A stretch of DNA of 19,162 bases from Dehalococcoidia bacterium UBA3254 (GTDB taxonomy: Bacteria > Chloroflexota > Dehalococcoidia > Dehalococcoidales > UBA3254): the NCBI GenBank assembly GCA_002362735.1, contig DEUU01000330.1, forward strand, positions 1 to 19,162. The letters run 5' to 3'. Under the pieces are notes generated by a model that was given only the letters and a program-made list of their open reading frames with translations, was not told the DNA's origin and ran no database searches. A program made the translations under genes and the position numbers. Every line of letters begins with the position of its first letter. The first letter of the stretch is position 1. Of this stretch, positions 1 to 8,883 are shown in pieces.

Positions 1-249
1 CAGGAAGGTGAGACAGGCCAGACGCCAGCCATTATTTAATTCTGCTTCTGAAAATACATTTAGTTCTGTCGAAGTTGGGCTGGATACTTTTCCCTTCATA
101 ATTTGCACTTTGCAGGCTTTGCATTTCCCAAGCCCTCCGCAAATACTTACCATGTCAACACCAAGGTTGCGGGCGCATTCGAGAAGAGATTTCCCGGCTG
201 GGCACTCACCTCTTCTTCCCACAGGTTCAAATTCGATTAGATAATTCAT
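1..249 (-). CDS. Corrinoid activation/regeneration protein (RACo-like), N-terminal part, cut by window edge
   Basis: The N-terminal 83 codons are open from an ATG at 249 to the left edge. They form a plant-type [2Fe-2S] ferredoxin domain with the signature CGGLGKCKAC (Cys37, Cys43, Cys46) and a fourth ligand, Cys79, in RLACLT. A ferredoxin domain of this kind at the N-terminus, next to a B12 methionine-synthase activation-domain protein, is typical of RACo-type activators. These use ATP to re-reduce inactive Co(II) corrinoid proteins to Co(I). The ATPase part would lie outside the window. The start follows a GGAGA ribosome site and sits 4 bases after the stop of the upstream gene, so the two are co-transcribed and probably translationally coupled. 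A stand-alone ferredoxin cannot be excluded because the rest is not visible. Confidence 0.82.
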   Translation of the reverse strand, partial: MNYLIEFEPVGRRGECPAGKSLLECARNLGVDMVSICGGLGKCKACKVQIMKGKVSSPTSTELNVFSEAELNNGWRLACLTFL

Positions 250-253
250 AGAT

Positions 254-931
254 TTATCTCCGGTGCCGGCAGGTATTCCTTAAATTACAAAGCCGGCAGG
301 TTTCTTCCGGACTTCTCTGATGCATGTCTTTCCCGATTCCCACCACCATCGCGATAGATTTCCTGGGAGAAATCATCCCTCGTGAAAGGAGCTTCACACC
401 AATTTGATCTCCCGGGACCAGTCGTAAAAGAGTTGGAAGACTTTCAATACTCCATCCGTACATCCCCGGACTATATGGACTACTGGAAGAAAGACCTCTG
501 GAAACGGCAACCAAATTGATTAAACTGCATGCTTCATGCGCCAGAGAGTCCACTGCTGCACTTCCCAAACCATCCAGTAGAAATCCCTTTACCAACTGAC
601 CTGATTTGAAATATTGATCGACTGATTCTTCTAAACGGGAACCAATCGTACATACCGTTACCGCAATTTCTGCTGCCTGCTTTAATAATGTCGCAGCGTG
701 AGATATTTGCAGGGTTTGACCGCTTTTTAGATTAATACAATCTGTTAGGACTTCTTCTATTGAATAAAATTCGTAAGCCAGGACCGGCTCTAACCACTCT
801 TCCTTACGTTTTAGAAGATCTTGAGTGATGCTGTTCAGAGGTGCTCGTATTCGAGAAGATTCATTAATCTCCTGTCTTCTCAGGATGGCCTGTTCGTCTA
901 ATTCGATTGATACTTTATGTAAGACCGGCAT
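254..931 (-). CDS. Vitamin B12-dependent methionine synthase activation-domain protein
   Basis: 225 residues, predicted soluble. The protein resembles the SAM-binding reactivation domain of cobalamin-dependent methionine synthase in a free-standing form, as found beside corrinoid methyltransferase systems in acetogens and Dehalococcoidia. Visible features are a GLGSAAVDSLAHEA helix (about 121-134), the SPYSPGMYGW segment (about 151-160) corresponding to the SAM-binding turn, a LLSRGMISPRKS strand-turn (about 181-192), and a C-terminal Cys cluster C-x2-C-x5-C (Cys212, Cys215, Cys221) that may bind metal. It lies directly upstream of the RACo-like gene in the same transcript, which suggests joint reactivation of a corrinoid protein. 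The ribosome site before the ATG is weak. The physiological partner is an inference. Confidence 0.8.
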   Translation of the reverse strand: MPVLHKVSIELDEQAILRRQEINESSRIRAPLNSITQDLLKRKEEWLEPVLAYEFYSIEEVLTDCINLKSGQTLQISHAATLLKQAAEIAVTVCTIGSRLEESVDQYFKSGQLVKGFLLDGLGSAAVDSLAHEACSLINLVAVSRGLSSSSPYSPGMYGWSIESLPTLLRLVPGDQIGVKLLSRGMISPRKSIAMVVGIGKDMHQRSPEETCRLCNLRNTCRHRR

Positions 932-994
932 GGTTCTTTTTACTCTGATTGAGCTTAAATCCTTTATGACTATGTCTTATTCTCGATTTAAAAT

Positions 995-1023
995 AGTATA
1001 ACTGATTTTTGATTCTTGAACCA
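995..1023 (-). promoter_or_regulatory. Candidate promoter for the activator operon
   Basis: On the minus strand TGGTTC (1018-1023) and TATACT (995-1000) are separated by 17 bases, 64 bases before the ATG at 931. The -10 is strong and the -35 weak. It overlaps the opposing promoter, so the two transcripts may be co-regulated. Confidence 0.4.
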
Positions 1024-1045
1024 GTTCCATGAAAATGCGTTATCT
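1016..1045 (+). promoter_or_regulatory. Candidate promoter for the methyltransferase gene
   Basis: TTGAAC (1016-1021), an 18-base spacer and TTATCT (1040-1045) lie 64 bases before the ATG at 1110. The gene has a good ribosome site, AAGGGG, 7 bases before its start. Confidence 0.4.
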
Positions 1046-1109
1046 GCAACAAATATGTTAAAATATTTACTCACGATGTTATGTTAATAGTTCGTCTAAG
1101 GGGAATAAT

Positions 1110-1964
1110 ATGTTAGAAACGAGACTGACAAGTGCTACTAAAGAAGTCATTATCTCTGCTGAACGTTCAACCGTCCTGATCGGGGAACGCATAAATCCGG
1201 CCGGTAAAAAGAAACTGGCTGAATCACTGAAATCAGGCAATATGGATATTGTGCGTCAGGAAGCTATTGGGCAAACAAAATCGGGAGCGGATGTATTGGA
1301 CGTGAATGTCACCGTTTTTGGGCTCGATGAAATTCCCCTCTTACCCAGGGTGGTTCTAGCGGTGATGGAGGTTTCTGATCTTCCGCTTTGTATTGATAGT
1401 GCTAATGCAGGTGCTTTAAAGGCAGCGCTTAAGATATATAAAGGTAAACCTCTCATCAATTCGGTTAGTGGCGAGGAACGTTCTTTGGAGAGGGTTTTAC
1501 CTATGGTAAAGGAATATGGAGCCGCCGTTGTTGGCCTGACTCAGGACGATAATGGTATTCCCAAAGATGCAAAAACGCGCATCGCGATAGCGGAGAAAAT
1601 CATCAACCGTGCGGAACAAATGGGGATACCGCGACAGGATGTAATCATTGATTGTCTGGCACTGGCTGTGGGCGCAGATCCGAATTCGGCGGTAATCGCT
1701 TTAGAAACGATACATGAGGTTAAGTCCAGATTTGGTGTCAACATGACTTTGGGTGCCAGTAATATCTCGTTCGGCATGCCGGATAGGCTCCTTATCAATT
1801 GCAGTTACCTGGCGATGACGATAGCAGCCGGGGTAACTTGTCCTGTAGTGGATGTGGCTAAAGTTAGACCTTCAATATTAGCTACCGACCTGTTGTTAGC
1901 CAGGGATAAAAGGGCCAGACGTTATATTGCCGCTTTCAGGCAGAGGCTAAACGGGGGGAGCTAG
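1110..1964 (+). CDS. Methyltetrahydrofolate:corrinoid methyltransferase (AcsE/MtrH/DHPS-like)
   Basis: 284 residues, close to the length of AcsE. It is predicted to transfer the methyl group of methyl-tetrahydrofolate (or a related pterin) to Co(I) of a corrinoid protein, as in the methyl branch of the Wood-Ljungdahl pathway. The TIM-barrel pterin-binding landmarks are all present: GERINP (25-30), DVLDVN with Asp64 and Asn66, CIDSAN with Asp96 and Asn99, INSVSGE (116-122), GLTQDDNG (142-149), DCLALAVGAD (181-190) and the TLGASNISFG loop with Asn218. These match the catalytic Asp and Asn positions of the family. It is transcribed divergently from two corrinoid-reactivation genes, which supports corrinoid rather than dihydropteroate synthase chemistry. 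The corrinoid acceptor protein is not in the window, so the exact substrate is undetermined. Confidence 0.85.
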   Translation: MLETRLTSATKEVIISAERSTVLIGERINPAGKKKLAESLKSGNMDIVRQEAIGQTKSGADVLDVNVTVFGLDEIPLLPRVVLAVMEVSDLPLCIDSANAGALKAALKIYKGKPLINSVSGEERSLERVLPMVKEYGAAVVGLTQDDNGIPKDAKTRIAIAEKIINRAEQMGIPRQDVIIDCLALAVGADPNSAVIALETIHEVKSRFGVNMTLGASNISFGMPDRLLINCSYLAMTIAAGVTCPVVDVAKVRPSILATDLLLARDKRARRYIAAFRQRLNGGS

Positions 1965-1966
1965 AT

Positions 1967-3280
1967 TTAAGATTTGATTTGGAAAGATGATGTTTTTGCC
2001 TTTATGATTATAAAAGCGCAGAAAGCCGCTACCAATTCCAATATGCCCTGTATTAGAAATATTGGGAGATAACTATGTGCAAGGCTAAAACTTAATCCCC
2101 CGGCATAGGTCCCGATGGCCATTCCCACCATATGAAACGACATGACAATGCCGATAATGGTTCCCATCTTCGAATATCCGAATAAATCCGCCGCCAGCCC
2201 CGCCATTAATGGCGCCGTGGTAAACCATCCGAAACCGAACAATGCCATAGCCGGGTAAAGCATCCAGAGAGAACCGCCTCCAAAAAGAATCGCAGATACC
2301 ATGACGATAAAGGAGATACCCCGGACACAGTGAGTCAACGAAAGAGCTTTATTCCGTGCAATTCGGTCTGATAACGGACCGGTAAATAATACCCCTATTA
2401 GATTCACTCCCCCCTGAACACTCAAAAAGGTAGCCCCTATCATAGCCGAATAGCCGAGGTCCGTGGCAAAAATGACAGTGTGTGTCATCATTAATCCACA
2501 GCCTATTCCACAAATAAGGTGAGTAGCTGAGAGGAGCCAGAAAGCTCTCGTTTTGACCGCTTGCTCTACTGACTTACTTTCCCTCGGAAGAACCGCGGTC
2601 ATGGTACTATTCCCTGACTGTAAGTTTGTATTAACGTCGGGACCTAATTCCGAAGACCCTCCATCAGGGTGCAGGCCTTTTTCTTCGGGTTTATTCTTCA
2701 ACATTATTACCATAGGTATTATCAAAAATATCGTTATCCCGGCCCAGAAGAAGAGAGTTTCACGCCATCCCCATGCCAGAATAAGGTATTGGGAGACAGG
2801 AGAGAGAATCAATGTGCCCAGTGGTATCCCGGTTGAAGAAAAAGCCAGAGCCTTACCCCGGTTTTTGACAAACCAGTGGTTTATTAGTACATGCGAGCTA
2901 TGTGTGGGTTTGATTTCATATAAAAATCTCCCGACACTGATAGCCCAGATACCGCCGGCCAAACCGTTCAGGGTGGAGGATAATGTTTGAGAGATAACCG
3001 AAGCAATCAACATCGTTTTGGGGCCAAGCCAGTCAATCAGCCGTCCGATAAATGGAGTTAAGAAAGCCATCAAAATAAAAACAATGGACCCGATCAACGA
3101 TAAAAAAGCTCTGTCCCATCCGAATTCATCCAGTATGGGCTTGAAAAAGATACCTACGGCTGTGGCTCCAAGGAGGAAGGCTGCTAACCAGGTTATGATG
3201 ACCGGGTACCAACCATAGAATAGCCTGGAACTGGTAGAGACACTTTTTAACTCTTTATTTTCCAATGGACCTTCTTTCAT
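1967..3280 (-). CDS. MFS transporter, oxalate/formate or monocarboxylate-like
   Basis: 437 residues from the ATG at 3280, predicted to have 12 membrane helices. The first helix begins at LFYGWYPVIITW (about 19-30). It is followed by an FGWDRAFLSLIGS segment and the loop motif GRLIDWLGPK between helices 2 and 3, typical of the major facilitator superfamily and of its oxalate/formate antiporter and monocarboxylate branch. A soluble loop of about 45 residues separates the two six-helix halves. The reading frame is open for 70 more codons upstream, but that part would overlap the divergent gene and lacks transporter character. No clear ribosome site precedes the ATG. A TTG at 3265 preceded by AGAAGG is an alternative start. 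The stop lies 2 bases from the stop of the convergent methyltransferase gene. The substrate is unknown. Confidence 0.82.
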   Translation of the reverse strand: MKEGPLENKELKSVSTSSRLFYGWYPVIITWLAAFLLGATAVGIFFKPILDEFGWDRAFLSLIGSIVFILMAFLTPFIGRLIDWLGPKTMLIASVISQTLSSTLNGLAGGIWAISVGRFLYEIKPTHSSHVLINHWFVKNRGKALAFSSTGIPLGTLILSPVSQYLILAWGWRETLFFWAGITIFLIIPMVIMLKNKPEEKGLHPDGGSSELGPDVNTNLQSGNSTMTAVLPRESKSVEQAVKTRAFWLLSATHLICGIGCGLMMTHTVIFATDLGYSAMIGATFLSVQGGVNLIGVLFTGPLSDRIARNKALSLTHCVRGISFIVMVSAILFGGGSLWMLYPAMALFGFGWFTTAPLMAGLAADLFGYSKMGTIIGIVMSFHMVGMAIGTYAGGLSFSLAHSYLPIFLIQGILELVAAFCAFIIIKAKTSSFQIKS

Positions 3281-3407
3281 GATTAGAAAGGACTGGTTGT
3301 TCCAAGTATACCACAAGGTATTTAAGAGTATAAAACTGGCATTCGAAATGAACGATAAGACTATTATTTTTAAAAACGTTGCGTCTGTGCTAGAATATGA
3401 GAAGTTT

Positions 3408-4151
3408 ATGGATGTGGGTGGGCTGGTTGCACAAGCGGTCAGTTTGACCGGCAGTTTTAATTTGTGGCTGGTATTGGCGATTTTCCTCATTACCCTCTTC
3501 GCTGAGTTCGGAATTTCTATTCCTTACCTGCTGGAATCAATATGGCTTTTGGTAGGTTATGGCCTGAGTACCCATGCTATCTCTCCCACGTCGATTATCA
3601 TTTTTTGCACGATAGGTCTTTGCGGAAGGGAGATCGGAGCTTCATCGCTGTATCGGATAAGCGGTTTCGGTGTTACGCCCGCAATGAAGATCTATGATAA
3701 GATTATCGCCCTTTCCCCTCGATTTCAGAACTCCAGGAATCCCGTTATTAAAAAGGTCGTTTTGCCCCTGGCCAGATTTATTAACAGGTTTTTCTTATCC
3801 AGATCAAAATTTGAAGAAGAAATAGAGGATCGAGAAAGGGCTTTATTCAAAAAGATTGCCTGCCGGTCGCCTTTTTCTGTTGCTCTGGGCAGGTTTACAT
3901 GGCTTAAGCTACCGATAACCATTTCTATGGGAATGGCCCGCCAGCTTTTTGTTTTAATAATGGGAGTTGCTTTATTCAGTCTGGCTTGGGATAGTATTTA
4001 TATTTTGATCGGTTTATTTGGAGCCAGCAGCAAGGTTAGTTCTACCATGATGCTAATCTGTACTATCGGCGGATTTATCACTGTTCAGGTTTCCATTTTC
4101 TTTATTCGTCGCTGGATCAAATCGCGACGTCTTACTTACGCGAGATCTTAA
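3408..4151 (+). CDS. DedA/VTT-domain (SNARE-associated type) membrane protein
   Basis: 247 residues, all-helical integral membrane protein. The DedA pattern is visible: an acidic re-entrant segment FAEFGISIPYLLESIWLLVG (about 31-50), then GREIGASSLYRISGFG, and later LGRFTWLKLPITISMGMAR, which corresponds to the conserved GRF-P-R-AG-M motif of the C-terminal half. Family members act as lipid flippases or affect membrane homeostasis; the role here is inferred. The middle is unusual: a charged loop rich in Lys, Glu and Arg between the two halves. The frame is open back to 3279, but those codons overlap the divergent MFS start. I chose the ATG at 3408, with GAGAAG upstream; the ATG at 3348 has no ribosome site. 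Confidence 0.62.
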   Translation: MDVGGLVAQAVSLTGSFNLWLVLAIFLITLFAEFGISIPYLLESIWLLVGYGLSTHAISPTSIIIFCTIGLCGREIGASSLYRISGFGVTPAMKIYDKIIALSPRFQNSRNPVIKKVVLPLARFINRFFLSRSKFEEEIEDRERALFKKIACRSPFSVALGRFTWLKLPITISMGMARQLFVLIMGVALFSLAWDSIYILIGLFGASSKVSSTMMLICTIGGFITVQVSIFFIRRWIKSRRLTYARS

Positions 4152-4194
4152 GATAGTTATAAAATATAAACGTAGGCGTATATGAAGAGTTTGT

Positions 4195-4224
4195 TTGCAA
4201 ATCGCTTTGCTTTACTGCTAAAAT
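4195..4224 (+). promoter_or_regulatory. Candidate promoter of the MoxR operon
   Basis: TTGCAA (4195-4200), an 18-base spacer and TAAAAT (4219-4224). The predicted start near 4231 would leave only a short leader before the ribosome site AAGGGG at 4233-4238. Confidence 0.45.
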
Positions 4225-4246
4225 AAACCAATAAGGGGTGGTTGGA

Positions 4247-5212
4247 GTGGAAGCGAAAATCCTGGAAGCCCACAAACTGGTTCAGACCATTTGTGATAAC
4301 GTAGAGAAAGTAATTATCGGTAAGCGCCATGCAATTGAGCTGGCGCTTATTGCTTTTTTAAGTCAGGGCCATTTATTAATTGAGGATTCCCCCGGGGTTG
4401 GCAAGACCATGTTTGCCCGCAGTTTGGCAAAATCTTTCGGCACTAAATTTAAGCGCATTCAGTTTACCCCTGACTTGCTTCCCGGCGATATCACCGGTGT
4501 TTCTATTTATAATCAAAAGACGGGCATGTTTGAATTCCATCAAGGGCCTATTTTAGCGAATATCGTTCTGGCGGATGAAATCAACCGGGCTACGCCAAAA
4601 ACTCAGTCTGCTTTACTCGAGTGTATGGAAGAGCATCAAATTACTGTAGATGGCACGACTTACCAAATGCCTCATCCTTTCCATATTATCGCTACCTTGA
4701 ATCCATTAGAATATGAGGGTACATTTCCTCTTCCCGAAACACAGCTTGACCGTTTTATTATTCGTATGGATCTGGGCTACCCATCTGTAGCCGATGAAAT
4801 TACGATCATGGAAAGACAACAATACAAACATCCGATCGAAAGCCTCGGGCAGGTTGTGGAAGAATCGGACCTGACTTTGATCCAGGAATCCGTTAAAACC
4901 ATTTTTGTGAACCAGTTAGTTAAAGAATATATCGCCTCTGTAGTTGAAGCGACAAGACATCACTCGGCAATCCATCTGGGAGCTTCACCTCGAGGCTCTC
5001 TGTCGCTATTTCGTACCTGTCAGGCACGCGCGCTCATCCTGGGTCGGGACTATGTAATTCCGGACGACGTAAAAGCCCTGGCTGAGCCGGTATTAGCTCA
5101 TCGTTTGGTGGTTAGCCTGAGCAATAACGGCTATGACGCCAAAGGCCATGAGGTCATAGCTGAAATTCTCGAAAAAGTTCCGGTGCTGGGCACTGTCCCT
5201 GGCAAGCACTAG
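4247..5212 (+). CDS. MoxR-family AAA+ ATPase
   Basis: 321 residues. Cytosolic AAA+ chaperone of the MoxR family, which usually matures or inserts metal into proteins carrying von Willebrand A or related domains. Motifs: Walker A DSPGVGKT (about 47-54), Walker B VLADEINR (about 107-114), followed by the diagnostic ATPKTQSALLECMEEHQ, sensor 1 IIATLNP (about 147-153) and an arginine-bearing LPETQLDRF segment. I chose GTG at 4247 because AAGGGG lies 8 bases upstream; the GTG at 4238 overlaps that ribosome site. The next gene (DUF58) starts 9 bases after the stop. MoxR-DUF58-transglutaminase is a recurrent bacterial gene trio. Confidence 0.92.
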   Translation: MEAKILEAHKLVQTICDNVEKVIIGKRHAIELALIAFLSQGHLLIEDSPGVGKTMFARSLAKSFGTKFKRIQFTPDLLPGDITGVSIYNQKTGMFEFHQGPILANIVLADEINRATPKTQSALLECMEEHQITVDGTTYQMPHPFHIIATLNPLEYEGTFPLPETQLDRFIIRMDLGYPSVADEITIMERQQYKHPIESLGQVVEESDLTLIQESVKTIFVNQLVKEYIASVVEATRHHSAIHLGASPRGSLSLFRTCQARALILGRDYVIPDDVKALAEPVLAHRLVVSLSNNGYDAKGHEVIAEILEKVPVLGTVPGKH

Positions 5213-5221
5213 AAGGCAAAC

Positions 5222-6412
5222 ATGCGCATTGTACTGCTGATTCTCGTTCCTCTTATTGTTCTGGGAATAGCTTTGGCGGGTACCCATATTCTCGTAGAAC
5301 GCCTTTTCATACTCATGGCAATTATCATTATTATCAGTGGAATATTTGCCTGGATTTCACTATGGGGCTTGAAAGGTAAGCTAAAGGACCCATCTCATCA
5401 CATCGAAGCTTTGAAGCCATTTCAGATTGAAGCTGTCGCTGAGAACAAGAATATTTTACCCAAAGCTTTTGTCAAATTGATGCTAAAGACAGGTTCGCCC
5501 GCTAAAGATGAAGGGTTATTGTGTAATTTGCCAACCAGGGGTAGTTTTTACTGGCAGCAGTCTCTTGTATTTTCCCGGAGAGGATCTTATAAAATAGGTC
5601 CATTGATCGCAGAAGTATCCGATCCCTTCGGGTTGTTCCGTCTGCACCGCAGTATCGATAAGGGTAAAAAAATCCTCGTTTACCCTCCGATGATTGATTT
5701 ACCTCAGTTTGAAATAGAATCAAAGGCGGAAACCGGAATTATCCGGCGAAATATGTCTATAAATGAGTCTGGAGGATCGATTTCAGGGGTCCGGGAATAT
5801 GTTCCCGGAGATAATCTAAACCGGATACACTGGCCGAGCACTGCTCATACCGGTAAGCTGATAGTCAAAGAATTCGATATAGATTTATCTGAAAAAATTT
5901 GGGTGATTCCAGATTTGAACCGGGAAGCCAATTTCGATCAAAAGATTGAAGAATGCGGGATTACGATTGCCGCTTCTTTGGTCAGAAAATACGCTGATTC
6001 CGGCCGCCAGGTGGGGCTGATCGCCCACGATGAGAATTATCATTTTTTTGCAGCCAGACCAGGCTCTTTAAATTTGTGGAGGATTCTGGAGACTCTGGCA
6101 GTAGTAAAGGTTGACGGAGAGATTCCAATATCACGCCTTTTAAGCCGGGCGAGAGAACAACTTTATGGCAATTCTATAGCTTTTATCATTACCGCTTCAA
6201 ATGAACCTGAGATTCTGGATTCTCTAATCAGTTTTCAGAAAAGGGGTATTCAATCTGTTTTGATATCGATAGATGCTTTCAGTTTTGGGGGTCATGATTT
6301 CCCGGAAAATATAAAATTAAAACTTCGGACTCTGAATATTCCAATATTTAAAGTTAGAAAAGGGGAAAAACTCTCCGAAGTTTTAAACACGCAATCTAAA
6401 AATTTAAACTAA
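5222..6412 (+). CDS. DUF58-domain membrane-anchored protein
   Basis: 396 residues. Two N-terminal membrane helices (about 3-20 and 27-49) are followed by a soluble domain with the DUF58 signature SGVREYVPGDNLNRIHW (about 187-203) and a C-terminal part with von Willebrand A-like alternation. Upstream of the signature the motif RRGSYKIGPL is typical of the family. These proteins are thought to be clients of MoxR ATPases; no enzymatic activity is established. The ATG follows AGAAGG with good spacing. It is the middle gene of the MoxR operon; the transglutaminase gene begins 23 bases downstream. Confidence 0.9.
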   Translation: MRIVLLILVPLIVLGIALAGTHILVERLFILMAIIIIISGIFAWISLWGLKGKLKDPSHHIEALKPFQIEAVAENKNILPKAFVKLMLKTGSPAKDEGLLCNLPTRGSFYWQQSLVFSRRGSYKIGPLIAEVSDPFGLFRLHRSIDKGKKILVYPPMIDLPQFEIESKAETGIIRRNMSINESGGSISGVREYVPGDNLNRIHWPSTAHTGKLIVKEFDIDLSEKIWVIPDLNREANFDQKIEECGITIAASLVRKYADSGRQVGLIAHDENYHFFAARPGSLNLWRILETLAVVKVDGEIPISRLLSRAREQLYGNSIAFIITASNEPEILDSLISFQKRGIQSVLISIDAFSFGGHDFPENIKLKLRTLNIPIFKVRKGEKLSEVLNTQSKNLN

Positions 6413-6435
6413 CATAATTTTAAGGTGGGGCAGGC

Positions 6436-8883
6436 TTGGCTGATTCCAAATTAAGTCGAAGGACACATCCAGAGCCTGATTCCGAGAAAGAGTCTTCTCG
6501 GAGTTATTGGGCATCTTTCCGCTGTTTAACGGACTGGCTGTATTTATTTAGTTTGCTGGTTACCCTGGGTATTGTGATTTGGGGAGTGCAGCAGGCAAAA
6601 TGGATCAGTCCTTCTCCTTCCTTGATTATTATATTCGCTTTTTCTTTATTGGTTGGTTTTCTTCTAAGCAAAACTCGATTTTCTGACTTAACGCTTCTGG
6701 CTCCTGCTTTAATTGCGGGTTTAATCGTGGTATTCTGGCAGTCTCTGGTGATGTACTCTGATGAAAGCCTGGTACTGAAAGCATCACATTTAATTGGTGA
6801 TATCCGGCTCTGGTGGAGGGCAGAATCATTTGGGGCGCCTATCCCGGTTACGATCCATATAGCTTTGATTTTTAGCTATCTTACCTGGATAATCGGTTAT
6901 TTCTCGATTTGGACACTGATAAGGTACCGAAATCCATGGGTCGCGGTTTTTTTAGGCACTGTGATCGTCCTCGTCAATCTTAATTTTTTATCCAGTCAAA
7001 AATATTACTATTATCTGGCATTTGTTATTGCAGCCCTTATTTTTATTTTTCTGGTTATTTATACCCGGCAGCGCTCTCTGTTGAGTAAAAATATTAATAG
7101 GCATGGTTGGGGATCACTGTTCTGGATCGGAGCGGGGTGTTGCTTTATTGCGATCGCGGTATTCGTGTCATGGAGCAATCCCGGATACAGGATTGGCCCT
7201 GTCTCTGACTATGCTCGTGCTCATAGTCCTTTTAAAAATGATATTGAATTGTACTGGCAAAATTTCTTCGCTCTGGTACCAGGTACGGGTGCTCCGAAAT
7301 TGATACATGGCGGTCAGCAGGAATTTCTTTTTGGTGGATCTCTCGATCTTAGCGACCAGGTAGTTTTTATTATTAATAGCAACCAGGAATATTACTGGAA
7401 AACCCAAATTTATGATTATTATGCTTCTATGGGTTGGAAAAGCAGTGCCGCTGCCGATAAAACTCTCGAAAAAACTAACTCCAGCGAAATTCCATTACCA
7501 TCCAGCACGCAATCTAATACAATGAGCTATGTCGTCATTCCGCAGGTAAACACGAATGTCATTCCCGTTACCGGTAATTTTGAGACAGCGGATATTTCAG
7601 TTGTTGAGAAGATCTTAAATCCACAAACTTTCATAATTAATCTTAACGACTCGTCTAATGACAACCTTCTTCCATCTGATATAGCGGAAGTGGCTAAATC
7701 GATAAGAGCGGCTCGTTCGCTCAGGCGTCGCGTCACTCTTGATCAGCAAATAGCTTCAGCGATGCCGGATAACCTGAAATTGGTGAGCACAAATCGTTCA
7801 GGTTCAACCGTTCAGAGTATTACCGTAGCTCGCAGTCAATCTGATGAGAATGACAACCGTATCATAGCTGTATCGAGCGCTCAGACACTCGCTGCGCAGC
7901 AGCAAGCTGCTATTACCGTTCAAATTCCGCCTGTCGCAACTAACGAGCAGCTGTCACGGGTTTCTGGTAAGTACCCTGAAGTTATTACAGACCGCTATTT
8001 GCAATTGCCCCTCACCTTACCGGACCGGGTTAAAGAACTCGCAAAGAGTGTTACTGAAAAAACTGCTAATCCCTATGAAAAAGTGGAGGCAATAACAAAC
8101 TATCTCTCAACTTATCCTTATACTTTAACGATCAATGCCCCTCCACCCGATGCTGACGGAGTTGACTATTTTTTGTTTACACAGAAATCCGGATACTGTA
8201 CCTACTTTGCTTCCGCGATGACAGTGATGTTGCGCTCGGTTGGGATTCCTGCGCGCATGGTGGTTGGATTCATTCCTGGTTTGAAAGATTCGGCGACCAA
8301 TAGCTATTTTATTCGTGATCGGGATTATCATGCCTGGGTCGAGGTTTATTATCCCGGTTTTGGGTGGATACAGGTGGACCCGACTCCAGGTAATACTACT
8401 ACTCAGTCAGATATTATCCCCAACACCGCTGATAATCCGGTTCCGCCGAGCGAGGATTTTCCTTCAGAAGTCAGTCCTGATACTCCCGCTACCCCTGAGG
8501 GCCCTAATTATTACTTCATTTTTGGCGCAGTTATTGCTGCTGCTTTAGCTTTCTTAATTTTGTTGATTATCTGGCGCCGTTTTTACGGACGGCCTAAAGA
8601 TATCCGATCTGTTTATGAAAAAATGGTGCTTCTGGCATCTGTCTCCGGGATTGGGCCTAAACGCTGGCAAACCACGCTTGAATTTTCCAATGAACTTTCG
8701 CGTGTAATACCGGAACAATCCTCGCTTATTAATGAAATCAGTCAGGCTTACACACTTGTCACTTACAGCGATAGACCGGTTGAGCATAATCAAATTTCAG
8801 CTCTAATTACGGCCTGGCCCGAATTAAGAAAATGTTTATTCAACCGGGTGCTTAATTTTAAGAGAGTGGTAAAACGACAGTAA
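6436..8883 (+). CDS. TgpA-like transglutaminase/protease-fold membrane protein (DUF3488-DUF4129 type)
   Basis: 815 residues. About seven membrane helices lie between residues 31 and 246, followed by a large extracytoplasmic region with a transglutaminase-like core, a Pro/Ser/Thr-rich linker, another membrane helix (about 692-716) and a cytoplasmic DUF4129-like tail. The catalytic triad is intact: Cys588 in SGYCTYFASAMTVMLRSVGI, His632 in DYHAWVEVYYPGFGW and Asp648 in VDPTPG. Proteins of this architecture are associated with cell-surface or peptidoglycan-linked processes; the substrate is unknown. The start is a TTG preceded by AAGGTGGGG. The Ser/Asn-rich stretch at about 335-530, before the core, has no recognised domain. 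The stop overlaps the 3' end of the convergent histidine kinase gene by 26 bases. Confidence 0.9.
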   Translation: MADSKLSRRTHPEPDSEKESSRSYWASFRCLTDWLYLFSLLVTLGIVIWGVQQAKWISPSPSLIIIFAFSLLVGFLLSKTRFSDLTLLAPALIAGLIVVFWQSLVMYSDESLVLKASHLIGDIRLWWRAESFGAPIPVTIHIALIFSYLTWIIGYFSIWTLIRYRNPWVAVFLGTVIVLVNLNFLSSQKYYYYLAFVIAALIFIFLVIYTRQRSLLSKNINRHGWGSLFWIGAGCCFIAIAVFVSWSNPGYRIGPVSDYARAHSPFKNDIELYWQNFFALVPGTGAPKLIHGGQQEFLFGGSLDLSDQVVFIINSNQEYYWKTQIYDYYASMGWKSSAAADKTLEKTNSSEIPLPSSTQSNTMSYVVIPQVNTNVIPVTGNFETADISVVEKILNPQTFIINLNDSSNDNLLPSDIAEVAKSIRAARSLRRRVTLDQQIASAMPDNLKLVSTNRSGSTVQSITVARSQSDENDNRIIAVSSAQTLAAQQQAAITVQIPPVATNEQLSRVSGKYPEVITDRYLQLPLTLPDRVKELAKSVTEKTANPYEKVEAITNYLSTYPYTLTINAPPPDADGVDYFLFTQKSGYCTYFASAMTVMLRSVGIPARMVVGFIPGLKDSATNSYFIRDRDYHAWVEVYYPGFGWIQVDPTPGNTTTQSDIIPNTADNPVPPSEDFPSEVSPDTPATPEGPNYYFIFGAVIAAALAFLILLIIWRRFYGRPKDIRSVYEKMVLLASVSGIGPKRWQTTLEFSNELSRVIPEQSSLINEISQAYTLVTYSDRPVEHNQISALITAWPELRKCLFNRVLNFKRVVKRQ

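Noticed and set aside
2553..2990. Plus-strand open frame of 145 codons inside the MFS gene
   Set aside because: It is antisense to clear membrane-helix coding, and no ribosome site or family resemblance is seen.
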